The notes under the pieces were generated by a model. It searched no databases and was not told the DNA's origin. It saw nothing but the letters and a program-made list of their open reading frames with translations. Positions 27,896 through 37,771 of a stretch of DNA of 64,000 nt are shown here, piece by piece (position 1 is the stretch's first letter; each line of letters begins with the position of its first letter). The stretch is from Woodsholea maritima DSM 17123 (GTDB lineage Bacteria > Pseudomonadota > Alphaproteobacteria > Caulobacterales > Maricaulaceae), in assembly GCF_000382325.1 (NCBI RefSeq), contig NZ_KB908057.1, positions 1 through 64,000 on the forward strand. Direction: 5' to 3'. The position numbers were made by a program, and so were the translations under genes.

Positions 27896-28345
27896 GTGCC
27901 CAAACCTGACCTTGGTGAGAAACGCGTCTGCGGTGAATGTAGCGCGAAATTTTATGACTTAAATAAGGATCCTATCATTTGCCCGAAATGTGGCACTGAG
28001 TATGATCCGACCTCGGCGGTTATCAAAGCCAAATCCTCACGTCATGCCCCTCAGGATGATGAAGACGAGGATGAGGACGATACCGGGCGTGATCGCAAAG
28101 ATCGTGATCATGAAGATGACGAGGATGATGCGCCGGAAATCGACGAAGCGCCTTTGGAAATGGGCGATGAGGATGACGATGAAATCGCCGTGACCAAGGG
28201 TGGGGACGATGATCTCACCGAAGGTTTCGAAGATGATGACGACACCACCGCCGATGACGATGATGACGTTCTGCTCGACGATGATGACGATGATTTCAGC
28301 GACGATATCGAGCTGGGCGATGAAGACGAGGAAGATCGTCTTTAA
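27896..28345 (+). CDS. FYDLN-acid family protein (TIGR02300)
   Basis: 149 aa from a GTG start. The N-terminal ~45 residues are a small zinc ribbon with two CXXC pairs (CGEC and CPKC) around the family name motif KFYDLNKDP. The rest is extremely acidic, with long Asp/Glu runs. The family is restricted largely to alphaproteobacteria and its function is unknown. The acidic tail could mimic nucleic acid or bind basic proteins or metal; that is only a guess. It precedes tRNA-Ala. Confidence 0.88.
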   Translation: MPKPDLGEKRVCGECSAKFYDLNKDPIICPKCGTEYDPTSAVIKAKSSRHAPQDDEDEDEDDTGRDRKDRDHEDDEDDAPEIDEAPLEMGDEDDDEIAVTKGGDDDLTEGFEDDDDTTADDDDDVLLDDDDDDFSDDIELGDEDEEDRL

Positions 28346-28477
28346 GCCTTGATCGCCGCATGTGCGCAAAAGTGTATATGATGTGAAAAAGGCACTTGAT
28401 CCCGGGGCGCGGGGCTCTTAGGTTCCGCGCTCCCAATCGCGCTTGGTTTTAACGCCTGGCGCGAACCGTCTTGGTAC

Positions 28478-28553
<76 letters not shown>

Positions 28554-28658
28554 TTACTTATGATCTCGCGGCAGTCCGCTTCGCACACGCCTCAGATAAG
28601 ACGCCGCTGACCGGCCGACGCGCGGTTGCGATGGTGTTGAAGGCCCCGAACGTCTGGC

Positions 28659-29057
28659 TTAGTCCCAGATCAGATAGGCCAGCGCTTCTTGGAGATTGGT
28701 GAAGAGGGCGGCCTTGTGTCCGCTCATCACATGAGCGGTCAGGCTGATGACGCCGACTTTTTCACTGTCTTCTGAGACGAGAAACGCCACTTTGGTCGCG
28801 GGAAGTGCGCGCGCGCAGGCATGTCCGCGCCGGATCAAGTCTTCAATTGTATAGGGATAGCGCGCATCGCGCATATCAAAGAGTAATTTGCGCGCTGGAT
28901 TGTCACGGTAGAAGGCCATCAAATCCGCAAACGCGATTTGACCGGCTTCAGGGGTGCGTATGCCACCAATCTTGAAGGCAATCGCCTTGCCCTGATTGAT
29001 TTTGATAATGTGGTGGCGCGGCGCATCGTCCGCGTGACATTCTGATAACTTGTTCAT
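28659..29057 (-). CDS. Small protein of unknown function, possible STAS/SpoIIAA-like fold
   Basis: 132 aa from the ATG at 29057 (a TTG at 29069 is possible). The alternation of strands and helices (HIIKINQGKAIAFKIGG, ADLMAFYRDNPARKLLFDMRDA, LPATKVAFLVSEDS, GHKAALFTNLQEALAYL) resembles the SpoIIAA/STAS-like proteins common in alphaproteobacteria, but no signature motif secures this. No signal peptide or membrane segment. It stands alone upstream of tRNA-Ala on the opposite strand. Confidence 0.6.
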   Translation of the reverse strand: MNKLSECHADDAPRHHIIKINQGKAIAFKIGGIRTPEAGQIAFADLMAFYRDNPARKLLFDMRDARYPYTIEDLIRRGHACARALPATKVAFLVSEDSEKVGVISLTAHVMSGHKAALFTNLQEALAYLIWD

Positions 29058-29152
29058 CCAGAGACCCAAAGGAGGGAAGAATGAACGCTTCTTATTCAGG
29101 TCTGGACAAATTAACTATCTCTGTTCAGTCAAAGCGGCTATGCGATTTAGCC

Positions 29153-29845
29153 TTAATGGCCTGTGCTGGCCATTTCTTGTAGAATGGATTCAGCGGCTTG
29201 GCGTGGATTTTCGGCCTGATTGATCGGGCGTCCGATCACCAGATGGGATGAGCCCGCTTCCAGCGCATCTTTGGGTGTAACCACGCGTTTTTGATCGCCC
29301 GCATCAGCGCCCAAGGGACGGATGCCCGGCGTGACGATCATGAAGTCGTGGCCAAAGCGTTGGCGGATTTCTGCCGCTTCCTGGGCGCTGGCCACAACAC
29401 CGTCCATGCCACACTCTAAGGCTTGCTCGACCCGGCGCAGCACCAGATCGCGCGCGCCCATGCCATAGCCGATTTCGGCCAGGATCGCATCGTCATAGGC
29501 CGTCAGCACCGTAACGCCCAGCAGTTTGAGGGTGGAGCCGGCCCGGCCTTCAACGGCGGCGCGCATGACGGGCGGTTCGGCATGCACGGTCAACAGGTCT
29601 GCATCCACACTGGCGAGCGAGCGCGTGGCCTTCTCAACCGTGGCGGGAATATCGTGAAGCTTATAATCGAGGAATACTTTTTTATCGCGCGACTTTAAGG
29701 CGTGGGCGAGGGCCATGCCGCCGACGGGCAGCAATTGCAGGCCGATTTTATAATGCTCACACACATCCCCGATGGCATCGACCAAGTCTTCCGCTTCGGA
29801 AATTGATGGCACATCTAATGCCGTGATTAAGCGCTCATCCGCCAT
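29153..29845 (-). CDS. pyrF: Orotidine 5'-phosphate decarboxylase
   Basis: 230 aa. The catalytic D-X-K-X-X-D motif is FLDYKLHDIPATV near residue 60, with ITALDVPS at the N-terminus and the phosphate-binding TPGIRP near 180 and IGRPI near 205. It makes UMP, the last step of de novo pyrimidine synthesis. It stands alone in this genome stretch. Confidence 0.96.
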   Translation of the reverse strand: MADERLITALDVPSISEAEDLVDAIGDVCEHYKIGLQLLPVGGMALAHALKSRDKKVFLDYKLHDIPATVEKATRSLASVDADLLTVHAEPPVMRAAVEGRAGSTLKLLGVTVLTAYDDAILAEIGYGMGARDLVLRRVEQALECGMDGVVASAQEAAEIRQRFGHDFMIVTPGIRPLGADAGDQKRVVTPKDALEAGSSHLVIGRPINQAENPRQAAESILQEMASTGH

Positions 29846-29932
29846 GATTACACCCCCAGACCGATACGTCGCATGAAAACCTAGGTTGCACGATTCGTTT
29901 GCCCTGTCTGGTTATATTGGATGAGACCAGAC

Positions 29933-30760
29933 TTAGCCCTGCGTGTGACCTTTGGCCGATCCCTCGCTAGAGCGCACCGAAGCGCTTCCTTTCTTCATAA
30001 GGGCCATTCCCACGCTGTCAGGCAAGATCTTATTCAGCGCGACCAGGAATTTATACCAAGTCCCGGGCACGGTTATGTATTTATTGCGCTCCACCGCGTC
30101 ATATCCGGCTTTGACCACCTCTTCTGCCGTGAGCCACCAATAGGCGGGCAGTTGAGAAACAATGTCGCGGGTTTCATTGACATCGTGGAATTCCGAATAG
30201 GTAAAGCCCGGACATAGAGCCGTAACATGGACGCCCGTGCCTTCCATTTCCAAATGCAAAGACTGCGAGAATTTGATCAGCAACGATTTGGCCCCGCCAT
30301 ATAGCGTATGGCCCTTTGCGCCGGGCATTAAACCGGCCACCGAGGCGACATTGATCACGCGGCCAAAACCGCGCTCCACCATGCCGGGCAAGGTCAGGTG
30401 AGTAAGGTGAGCATAACTTGTCACCATCAGTTGTAAGAAAGCGGCGTGATCGTCCCACTCAGAATTGAGATAAGCCCCTGGCAGGCCATAGCCCGCATTA
30501 TTCACCAGGCCATCGACCTGTCGCCCGGATTCCAAGACGGCGCTATAAATGCCTTCGGGCGCATCGGGATCGGCGAGATTAGCCGGGATGACCAGGCTGT
30601 CGACGCCAAACTGGGCCTTCATCTCTTCGGCCAGCGCCTCCAAGCGCTCTTCACGGCGCGCGCTCAGGGCTAGATCCCAGCCCTTGGCGGCAAAATGGCG
30701 GGCAAAGGCCGCACCAATTCCAGATGAGGCACCGGTAATCAGAACAAGTGGCCGGGTCAT
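29933..30760 (-). CDS. Short-chain dehydrogenase/reductase
   Basis: 275 aa. The classical SDR marks are present: cofactor loop TGASSGIG near residue 10, NNAGYG near 88, catalytic Ser in INVASVAG near 138 and the YGGAK catalytic Tyr/Lys near 153-157. A basic residue pair after strand two (SARREERL) suggests NADP(H). The C-terminal ~60 residues (EEVVKAGYDAVERNKYITVPGTWYKFLVAL) match the DltE/YqjQ-like oxidoreductases. The substrate is not predictable. Confidence 0.85.
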   Translation of the reverse strand: MTRPLVLITGASSGIGAAFARHFAAKGWDLALSARREERLEALAEEMKAQFGVDSLVIPANLADPDAPEGIYSAVLESGRQVDGLVNNAGYGLPGAYLNSEWDDHAAFLQLMVTSYAHLTHLTLPGMVERGFGRVINVASVAGLMPGAKGHTLYGGAKSLLIKFSQSLHLEMEGTGVHVTALCPGFTYSEFHDVNETRDIVSQLPAYWWLTAEEVVKAGYDAVERNKYITVPGTWYKFLVALNKILPDSVGMALMKKGSASVRSSEGSAKGHTQG

Positions 30761-30838
30761 GATCAGCTCCTAAGTCGTAGGCGATATGAACATAGATTAG
30801 GCAGCTTCTGTTCACGCGCCAAGGGGGATGCGTTGGCC

Positions 30839-32134
30839 CTAACTCAAGGGCGTTTGCACCACGGGCGCATAGACATGCCAGGGGAAGGTTTCCACCAAAC
30901 GCTTTGAAAAGGCGATCCCGCGCGAGGGATTGCCGTGATGATCCAAGCGTGGACTATAAAGCGCGATCCCGCACACCCCGGGCACGACGATATAAAGCGC
31001 GCCAGAAACCCCCGACTTGGCAGGAAGGCCGACGCTGAAGGCATATTCGCCGGAAAAATCATACATGCCACAGCTGAGCATCAGCGAGAGCACATGGCGC
31101 ACCGTGCGCCCTTGGAATACGCGGCGCTCCGTCAACGGACAAACTCCGCCATTGGCCAGGCTCGCCGCCCATAGGCTCAGCGCGCCGACATCGCTTTTCA
31201 GCGCGCAACAGCGAAAATAAAGCTCCAACGTGTCATGAAGGTCGGCCTCGGGCGGGAAGGCCTTATGTTCGCGCATGAAATAAGCCAGCGCGAAATTACG
31301 GTCTGCCGTGGCCTTCTCGCTTTCATATGTGGCGTGATCCAGCTCAGGTTCTTGGCCAGCACAGGCCGAGCCCCAGACCCGGCGAATATAGTCAAAACGC
31401 GCATCCACATTCTGGGTCGGCCGGATCAGGGCGCAGGTCATGATCGCCCCGGCATTGATCATGGGATTATGCGGGCGATGGCGGCGGTCCAGTGTGATCT
31501 CGTTAAAGCCTTGGCCTGAAGGCTCACGCCCGACATAGCGATGGACCAGATCCTCGCCCAACAGCTCCAAGGCCAAGGCATAATTCAAGGGCTTACAGGT
31601 CGATTGAATGCAGAATTGCGCCGCCTCATCACCTTCGCGCAAACCCATGGAGAAGTTCTGGCCATCAATAGTGCACACCGACAGGGCGAAGGCTTCAGGA
31701 TCAGCGCGGCGAAGTTCAGGAATGTAATGGGCAATCTCACCTTGGTGATCATCGGCGGCGAAGGCGAAAACATTTGATAGGCGCTGTTTGAAACTGCCAA
31801 AATGTCCGCTGACTAACTGGTTGGTCAGGGCGCGGCTGATCAAGTGGCGCTCATCCAGGGCCAAGGCTTTTTTGAAATCGGCAAAGCTCAATGCGCGGGT
31901 TTGATCCTCCCCCCAGGCCGACAGACAGGCCCCCAGGCGCGGATCGGTTTCGCTCAAGCCCTGGGCGCGCAAGGCCTGGGCCAGGCGAAGGCGCGTAACC
32001 GGGCCTTGGCTTTCAAGGCTTTGATAGGCCCCGTGCAGGCTTTTTTCATCCAGCGCACAAACCTCGCCCTCAAATTGGGCGGGGCGGGTGGAAAAATGGG
32101 TGCCATCAGAGGGTGGAAAATTCGACGCGGGCAT
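30839..32134 (-). CDS. glsA: Glutaminase with an animal-type N-terminal extension
   Basis: 431 aa, against about 310 for ordinary bacterial GlsA. The catalytic domain (from ~130) has the Ser-X-X-Lys dyad in CIQSTCKPLNYAL (Ser178, Lys181), HRYVGREPSG, PHNPMINAGAI and SCGMYDFSG...GLPAKSGVSG. In all of these it is closer to animal kidney-type glutaminase as I remember it than to E. coli YbaS/YneH. The extra ~115 N-terminal residues also follow the EF-hand-like helical domain of the animal enzyme: DPRLGACL, then FADFKKAL and SFKQRL before the catalytic domain. It hydrolyses glutamine to glutamate and ammonia. It is monocistronic. Confidence 0.92.
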   Translation of the reverse strand: MPASNFPPSDGTHFSTRPAQFEGEVCALDEKSLHGAYQSLESQGPVTRLRLAQALRAQGLSETDPRLGACLSAWGEDQTRALSFADFKKALALDERHLISRALTNQLVSGHFGSFKQRLSNVFAFAADDHQGEIAHYIPELRRADPEAFALSVCTIDGQNFSMGLREGDEAAQFCIQSTCKPLNYALALELLGEDLVHRYVGREPSGQGFNEITLDRRHRPHNPMINAGAIMTCALIRPTQNVDARFDYIRRVWGSACAGQEPELDHATYESEKATADRNFALAYFMREHKAFPPEADLHDTLELYFRCCALKSDVGALSLWAASLANGGVCPLTERRVFQGRTVRHVLSLMLSCGMYDFSGEYAFSVGLPAKSGVSGALYIVVPGVCGIALYSPRLDHHGNPSRGIAFSKRLVETFPWHVYAPVVQTPLS

Positions 32135-32381
32135 GAAAAACGGCCTTAGGTCTTGGGGATGCTGGAGAAATTATTCCCCAAAAGGGTTTCTCTATCCATA
32201 GCGCGCCTTTATGCAGTGTGTACAGTTATGCATGCTTTTGTATAAGGGGGGGACGTCTTATTGTTGTGCCTTGCAACAAAATTTACCGGGGCCTGCAGAC
32301 AGCCCTTTAACAGACCGCCTTGGCCGCTGCCTTTCGTGGGCCAAAAATCATAAGTGCGGATCAGACAAAGGATTTTATGCG

Positions 32382-33608
32382 ATGGCAAAGCCCATTAAAA
32401 AAATCGTTCTGGCCTATTCCGGGGGCCTTGATACCTCTGTCATCTTGAAATGGTTGCAAGATGCCTATGACGCGGAAGTCGTGACCTTCACGGCGGATCT
32501 AGGTCAGGGCGAGGAATTGGCCCCTGCGCGCGCCAAAGCCGAAGCCGCCGGTGTCAAAGACATTTATATCGATGATCTGCGCGAAGAATTCGTGCGCGAT
32601 TATGTCTTCCCCATGGTGCGCGCCAATGCAGTTTATGAGGGCCTTTATCTGTTGGGGACATCCATTGCGCGCCCGCTGATTTCCAAGCGTCTGGTTGAGA
32701 TTGCGCATGAAACCGGTGCGGATGCCGTGGCCCACGGGGCAACCGGTAAGGGCAATGACCAGGTCCGTTTCGAGCTGGCCGTCGCCGCGCTGGATCCCAA
32801 TCTGAAAGTTATCGCGCCGTGGCGTGAATGGGATCTGACCAGCCGGACCAAGCTGATTGAATACGCTGAAACCCATGGCATTCAAGTGCCTAAGGATAAG
32901 CGCGGCGAAGCCCCGTTCAGCGTGGATGCCAATCTGTGGCACACCTCGTCTGAAGGCAAAATGCTCGAAGACCCCTCTGAAGAGGCGTTTAACGAGGTTT
33001 GCCTGCGCACCACTCACCCCGAAGATGCCCCAGATCAGCCTGAATATGTCACCATCGGCTTTGAAAAAGGCGATGCGGTCAGCGTCAATGGCGCGGCGTT
33101 GAGCCCGGCAAGCCTCTTGACCCAGCTTAATGAGCTGGGCTCCAAGCATGGGATTGGCCGTCTGGATCTGGTGGAAAACCGCTTTGTTGGGATGAAATCG
33201 CGCGGCATTTATGAGACCCCGGGCGGGGCGATCTTGATGGCCGCCCACCGCGGGATTGAACAATTGACGCTCGATCGCGGCGCGATGCATCTCAAAGAAG
33301 AGCTGATGCCGAAATATGCCAAGCTGGTCTATGAAGGTTTCTGGTTCAGCCCTGAGCGTGAAATGCTGCAGGCCGCCATTGATCACTCGCAGAAATACGT
33401 CACCGGTGATGTCCGCTTGAAGCTTTACAAGGGCAATGTTGCCGTTGTGGGCCGTACATCAGCTTATTCGCTCTATTCGCTGGAGCACGTCACCTTTGAA
33501 GATGATGATGTTTATGACCAAAAAGACGCTGAAGGCTTTATTCGCCTGAATGCGCTGCGTTTACAACTAATGGCGCATAGAAAACGCCGTATAGGCGAAA
33601 ACGACTAA
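32382..33608 (+). CDS. argG: Argininosuccinate synthase
   Basis: 408 aa from the ATG at 32382; the upstream in-frame extension is not part of the family. The PP-loop is [17 protein letters not shown] at residues ~8-24, followed by [15 protein letters not shown] near 115 and APWREWD near 146, all typical of the enzyme. It joins citrulline and aspartate with ATP. The ~250 bp upstream, divergent from glsA, hold no recognisable operator. Confidence 0.97.
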   Translation: MAKPIKKIVLAYSGGLDTSVILKWLQDAYDAEVVTFTADLGQGEELAPARAKAEAAGVKDIYIDDLREEFVRDYVFPMVRANAVYEGLYLLGTSIARPLISKRLVEIAHETGADAVAHGATGKGNDQVRFELAVAALDPNLKVIAPWREWDLTSRTKLIEYAETHGIQVPKDKRGEAPFSVDANLWHTSSEGKMLEDPSEEAFNEVCLRTTHPEDAPDQPEYVTIGFEKGDAVSVNGAALSPASLLTQLNELGSKHGIGRLDLVENRFVGMKSRGIYETPGGAILMAAHRGIEQLTLDRGAMHLKEELMPKYAKLVYEGFWFSPEREMLQAAIDHSQKYVTGDVRLKLYKGNVAVVGRTSAYSLYSLEHVTFEDDDVYDQKDAEGFIRLNALRLQLMAHRKRRIGEND

Positions 33609-33620
33609 GAAGTACCTGTC

Positions 33621-33658
33621 CCCGCTCTGGAAATTTAATCTTTAAACGCCAGAGCGGG
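33621..33658 (+). terminator. Hairpin terminator after argG
   Basis: CCCGCTCTGG pairs perfectly with CCAGAGCGGG across an 18-base loop, 12 bp after the argG stop. Only a weak T-rich stretch follows, so termination may be partial. Confidence 0.6.
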
Positions 33659-33720
33659 GCTTGTCTCCTTTACGCTGTCCGGGCAATCTGCCCCAAAGAG
33701 AGTTGATCGGGGACATATAT

Positions 33721-35022
33721 ATGAGTGCTGGCGCTATTCTCGCCGCTTTAGCCGTCTTAACGCTGCAGGCCCAGGGGGCCGCCTCGCAAGAGGGTGAAGA
33801 CAGCCTGTTGAATGGCTATCAAGAAGCCCGTGCGCTGCGCGATGCGGCCGGTACGGCCTATCAGATGAGTGATTTTGAAAGCGCGCGCCGTTTGATGGTC
33901 GCGGCTGAGGCCTTGCAGCCCGGTCATGCGGGCATTTTGCGCGGTCAGTATCAAATTGCGATGCGCGATGAAGATTATGGTGCCGCGATCTCGGCCTTGC
34001 GTGCTATTGTGGATGCGGGCCTGATCTATGATCTCTCTGACCCTGATCGCGAGCATCTCATCGCGGACCATGCCTCCGCGTTGAGCGAGATTGAAGCCGC
34101 CCTTCAAGCGAATGCCGCCCCCGTGGGCCGTGCGCAAATTACCGCAACCCTTCCCGATACCGATGCGCTGATCGAGTCGGTGGCTGTCGATATTGAAACA
34201 GAACGCCTCTATGTCGGCTCGGTCAAATCGCGCACAATTTATATGATTGAGCCTTTTGCGCGCGATACGCCGGAGCTGTTCGCCGATGCGCAATCGGGTC
34301 TTCAATCTGTGTTCGGCATGGCCGTTGATCGGCGCAATCGTTTGCTGTTTGTGACGACAGGGGCTGTTCCTTTGACCCCGCTTGCTGAAGGTGAGCAGGC
34401 CACAACCGCCTTGATGGCCTTCGATCTCAGCACCGGCCAGCTGTATCGCCGCTATGATATGCCCGATGCCGGCCAGATGGGCGATCTGACCGTGCGCGAT
34501 GGCATTGTCTATGTCACCGATGCCCAGCGCCCGCGTATCTATCGCCTGGAAAACCCTGAAAGCCAGCTGGAAGTCTATATCGATGATCCGCGCTTTGCGT
34601 CTTTGCAAGGGATTGCCCATGCCCAAGGCGCGCTGTGGGTGGCCGATTATGCCCAAGGGCTTTGGCATATTGATCCGCTTTCGCGCCAGGCCAGCTTGAC
34701 GCGCTCGCCCGGTGAAAGCCTAATCGGCCTTGATGGTCTCAGCGCCAGCCGCAATGGTGTGCTTTATGCGGTGCGCAATGGCGGGGTGCCGCATAGTGTA
34801 CTGCGCCTGGATGTGAGTTATGAAGGCGATATTGAGCGCATTGTCCCGGTGTTGCGCGGCCATAGCGCCTTTATGGAGCCGACACTCATTCGCATCGCGG
34901 ATGAGCGTGCCTTCCTGGTTGCCAATTCGCAATGGCCACGCTTTTCCGGCGAAGGTGATGATGGCGTCGCGCCAGAACCCACCCGGATTTTAACCTGGAC
35001 CTTGGATGAAGGCGTTGATTAA
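33721..35022 (+). CDS. Secreted beta-propeller-like protein with helical N-terminal region
   Basis: 433 aa from the ATG at 33721. Residues 1-22 are a signal peptide (ILAALAVLTLQAQGAAS). Residues ~30-125 look like TPR-type helices (DFESARRLMVAAEALQPGHAGILRGQYQIA). From ~135 on, repeated strands with IESVAVDIETERLYVGSV, FGMAVDRRNRLLFVTTG, VRDGIVYVTDAQRPRIYRL and GIAHAQGALWVADYAQGLWHID follow an NHL/SMP-30-like propeller. Function unknown. A second, smaller propeller protein lies on the other side of ftsK. Confidence 0.72.
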   Translation: MSAGAILAALAVLTLQAQGAASQEGEDSLLNGYQEARALRDAAGTAYQMSDFESARRLMVAAEALQPGHAGILRGQYQIAMRDEDYGAAISALRAIVDAGLIYDLSDPDREHLIADHASALSEIEAALQANAAPVGRAQITATLPDTDALIESVAVDIETERLYVGSVKSRTIYMIEPFARDTPELFADAQSGLQSVFGMAVDRRNRLLFVTTGAVPLTPLAEGEQATTALMAFDLSTGQLYRRYDMPDAGQMGDLTVRDGIVYVTDAQRPRIYRLENPESQLEVYIDDPRFASLQGIAHAQGALWVADYAQGLWHIDPLSRQASLTRSPGESLIGLDGLSASRNGVLYAVRNGGVPHSVLRLDVSYEGDIERIVPVLRGHSAFMEPTLIRIADERAFLVANSQWPRFSGEGDDGVAPEPTRILTWTLDEGVD

Positions 35023-35087
35023 CCCTTAAAGGCTCGCGCTTTGGCCCTAAATGTCTTATACTCAAGGCGTGGGGACAGTGTTGACGG

Positions 35088-35102
35088 TTAAGCGCGCGTT
35101 TA
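35088..35102 (+). promoter_or_regulatory. Candidate CtrA box upstream of ftsK (one mismatch)
   Basis: TTAA, seven bases, TTTA (then C) fits TTAA-N7-TTAAC with one mismatch, 34 bp before the ftsK start. Weak on its own. Confidence 0.3.
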
Positions 35103-35136
35103 CGCCCTATGAAGGCTTTTGCGCGAAAGTGCGCCC

Positions 35137-37665
35137 ATGAGCAAAGCCAAAACGACATCATCGTCTGAGACGACTTCGCGCGAAGACACCCAGCTGGTCT
35201 ATCGCCCCAGCTGGATTGCGCGTATTTGGGCGCGCCTTGCGGGCCTTCTTATGATCGCGCTGGGCGCGGCCTGGTTGGGCGCGCTATTAAGCCATGACCC
35301 CTTGGATCCCAGCTGGAATACCGCCTCGGTTCAGGTGGTGACGAATTGGCTGGGGGGCTATGGCGCGATTGTAAGTGATCTCAGCTTACAGATTTTCGGC
35401 TGGGCGGCGGGCGGTTTTGCCCTGGCGGCTTTGGGCTGGGGATTGATCCTGATTTATAACGGCCCCAAGCCCCGTTCCGGCGGGCTGATTACACTGCGCT
35501 TTTCGGCTATGGTACTGGGCGTGCTCGGTTTCGCCCTGATGGTATCGAGCCTGCCTATCCCGGCCAATTGGCCCTTTGCCACCGGGCTGGGCGGGATTGT
35601 TGGCGATGGGCTGTATCTGGGTGGGCAAGGCCTGTTAACCCAGATCGGTGTGCCCGGCGGCGTGTTTATTCTGGCCGGACTGGGTCTGCTGGCGAGCCTG
35701 GGCGGGTTTCTATTTACCTTTGGTTTGCGCGCGCGTGATTTGGCGGCGATGGCGGATGCGGCCGGACGGGTCTGGGCGACTTTGCGGGTTTGGTTCGATC
35801 ATCTGATGGGCTTGCTGCCCGCGTCCTGGCATAAGGGCGAGATGGTAGAGCGTAAACCTGCCCCCGATGGGCGTGCGGAAACCGCGCCCGCGTTTTTGCG
35901 CGGCGAAGGCCGCGCGGCCCCCGCCATGCGCACCCTTGGGCGGGCCGAACCCAGCCCGGATCAAAAAATTGCACCGCAATTCTCCTCCAAATTCTCCATC
36001 GCGCGCGGCGATGTCCCTGATGAAGATGAGGACGCGTATGAGGATGATGCGCGGGTCGCTGAGACCATCAAGCCGGCCGTAGCTGCGCCCAAGAAAGTCA
36101 AACCCTCTGATCGCGAAGCGCGTGAAGCCCAGCCGGGCCTGCCGTTTGAGCCTACGGGCGAGGGTTTTGAAATGCCGCGCCTGGATTTGCTGGCCCCGGC
36201 CCAGGCGCGCGCCGATGCCTTTGATGAAGACGCCTTGACCCAAAATGCCCAGCTGTTGCAATCGGTTTTGAGTGATTTCGGCGTTAAGGGTGAGATTGTT
36301 CAGGTCCGCCCCGGCCCTGTTGTTACGCTGTATGAACTGGAACCCGCGCCGGGCGTTAAAACCAGCCGGGTCATCAATCTGGCCGATGATATTGCCCGCT
36401 CCATGGCGGCGGTGGCGTGCCGGGTCTCGGTCGTGCCGGGGCGTAATGCCATCGGGATTGAGCTTCCCAATCAAAGCCGTGAGACGGTCTTCTTGCGCGC
36501 GCTTCTGTCCTCCAACGCGTTTGATCATGCCAAGGCGGCATTGCCCTTGGCGCTGGGTGAAACCATTGGCGGGGAACCCTTCTGCGCCGATCTGGCGCGC
36601 ATGCCGCACCTGTTGATTGCCGGTACGACGGGTTCGGGTAAGTCGGTGGGGATCAATGCCATGATCCTTTCCCTGCTGTATCGGTTGTCGCCTGAAGAAT
36701 GCCGCATGATCATGATCGACCCCAAAATGTTGGAATTGTCGGTCTATGATGGCATCCCGCACTTGCTCTCGCCGGTCGTGGTGGATCCGAAGAAGGCCGT
36801 GGCGGCGCTGAAATGGACCGTGCGCGAGATGGAATCGCGCTATTTGAAAATGTCCAAAGTCGGCGTGCGCAATATGACCGGCTTTAATGAGAAAGCCGCC
36901 CTCGCGCGTGAAAACGGCGATGTGCTGGAGCGCACCGTGCAAACCGGCTTTGACAAAGAAACCGGCCAGCCGATTTACGAGACCGAGATTATCGAGCCCG
37001 ATCCCATGCCCTATATCGTCGTGGTGATCGACGAAATGGCCGATCTGATGATGGTCGCGGGTAAAGATATTGAAGGCGCAGTGCAGCGTCTGGCCCAGAT
37101 GGCGCGCGCGGCGGGCATTCACTTGATCATGGCGACCCAGCGCCCGTCGGTCGATGTCATCACCGGGACGATCAAAGCCAACTTCCCAACCCGGATTTCC
37201 TATCAGGTGACGTCTAAAATCGACAGCCGGACGATTTTGGGGGAGCAGGGCGCGGAGCAATTGCTCGGCATGGGCGATCTTCTATACATGGCGGGCGGTG
37301 GACGCATTCGCCGCCTGCATGGCCCCTTTGTCTCTGACCGCGAGGTAGAGGACGTCGCCGCCTTCTTGAAGGCGCAGGGCACGCCGGAATATCTTGATGA
37401 TGTCACGCTGGATAATGATGAAGACAGCCTGGAGGCCCTCACGGGCGTGACCGATGAGACGGTGGGCAATGATCTCTTCGATCAGGCCGTTGCCATCGTG
37501 GCGCGCGACCGCAAAGCCTCGACCAGCTATATCCAGCGTCGCTTGCAAATCGGCTATAACCGCGCCGCCAGCCTGATTGAGCGTATGGAAGATGAAGGCA
37601 TGATCGGCCCGGCCAACCATGCCGGGAAGCGTGAAATTTTCCTGCCCGAACGGGAAATGAATTAG
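35137..37665 (+). CDS. ftsK: DNA translocase FtsK
   Basis: 842 aa from the ATG at 35137. Four to five membrane helices occupy residues ~20-200 and anchor the protein at the septum. An acidic, proline-poor linker follows, then the RecA-like motor with Walker [15 protein letters not shown], Walker [15 protein letters not shown] and the [12 protein letters not shown] stretch. The C-terminal gamma winged helix ([30 protein letters not shown]) reads KOPS. FtsK pumps chromosome ends apart at division and activates XerCD at dif. Confidence 0.96.
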   Translation: MSKAKTTSSSETTSREDTQLVYRPSWIARIWARLAGLLMIALGAAWLGALLSHDPLDPSWNTASVQVVTNWLGGYGAIVSDLSLQIFGWAAGGFALAALGWGLILIYNGPKPRSGGLITLRFSAMVLGVLGFALMVSSLPIPANWPFATGLGGIVGDGLYLGGQGLLTQIGVPGGVFILAGLGLLASLGGFLFTFGLRARDLAAMADAAGRVWATLRVWFDHLMGLLPASWHKGEMVERKPAPDGRAETAPAFLRGEGRAAPAMRTLGRAEPSPDQKIAPQFSSKFSIARGDVPDEDEDAYEDDARVAETIKPAVAAPKKVKPSDREAREAQPGLPFEPTGEGFEMPRLDLLAPAQARADAFDEDALTQNAQLLQSVLSDFGVKGEIVQVRPGPVVTLYELEPAPGVKTSRVINLADDIARSMAAVACRVSVVPGRNAIGIELPNQSRETVFLRALLSSNAFDHAKAALPLALGETIGGEPFCADLARMPHLLIAGTTGSGKSVGINAMILSLLYRLSPEECRMIMIDPKMLELSVYDGIPHLLSPVVVDPKKAVAALKWTVREMESRYLKMSKVGVRNMTGFNEKAALARENGDVLERTVQTGFDKETGQPIYETEIIEPDPMPYIVVVIDEMADLMMVAGKDIEGAVQRLAQMARAAGIHLIMATQRPSVDVITGTIKANFPTRISYQVTSKIDSRTILGEQGAEQLLGMGDLLYMAGGGRIRRLHGPFVSDREVEDVAAFLKAQGTPEYLDDVTLDNDEDSLEALTGVTDETVGNDLFDQAVAIVARDRKASTSYIQRRLQIGYNRAASLIERMEDEGMIGPANHAGKREIFLPEREMN

Positions 37666-37771
37666 GCGCGTATACAATCATAAGTCTAAATTCTTGGTAA
37701 GCTCACACCCTTGTCATCCCGCGTGATCACGCGCTCATGCCATACTTGGCCGACATTGGTCAGGGGAGAGC

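Noticed and set aside
35710-37260. 516-codon open frame antisense to ftsK
   Set aside because: It lies wholly inside a well-identified gene. Such long antisense frames are expected from the codon bias of GC-rich DNA, and it shows no family motifs.
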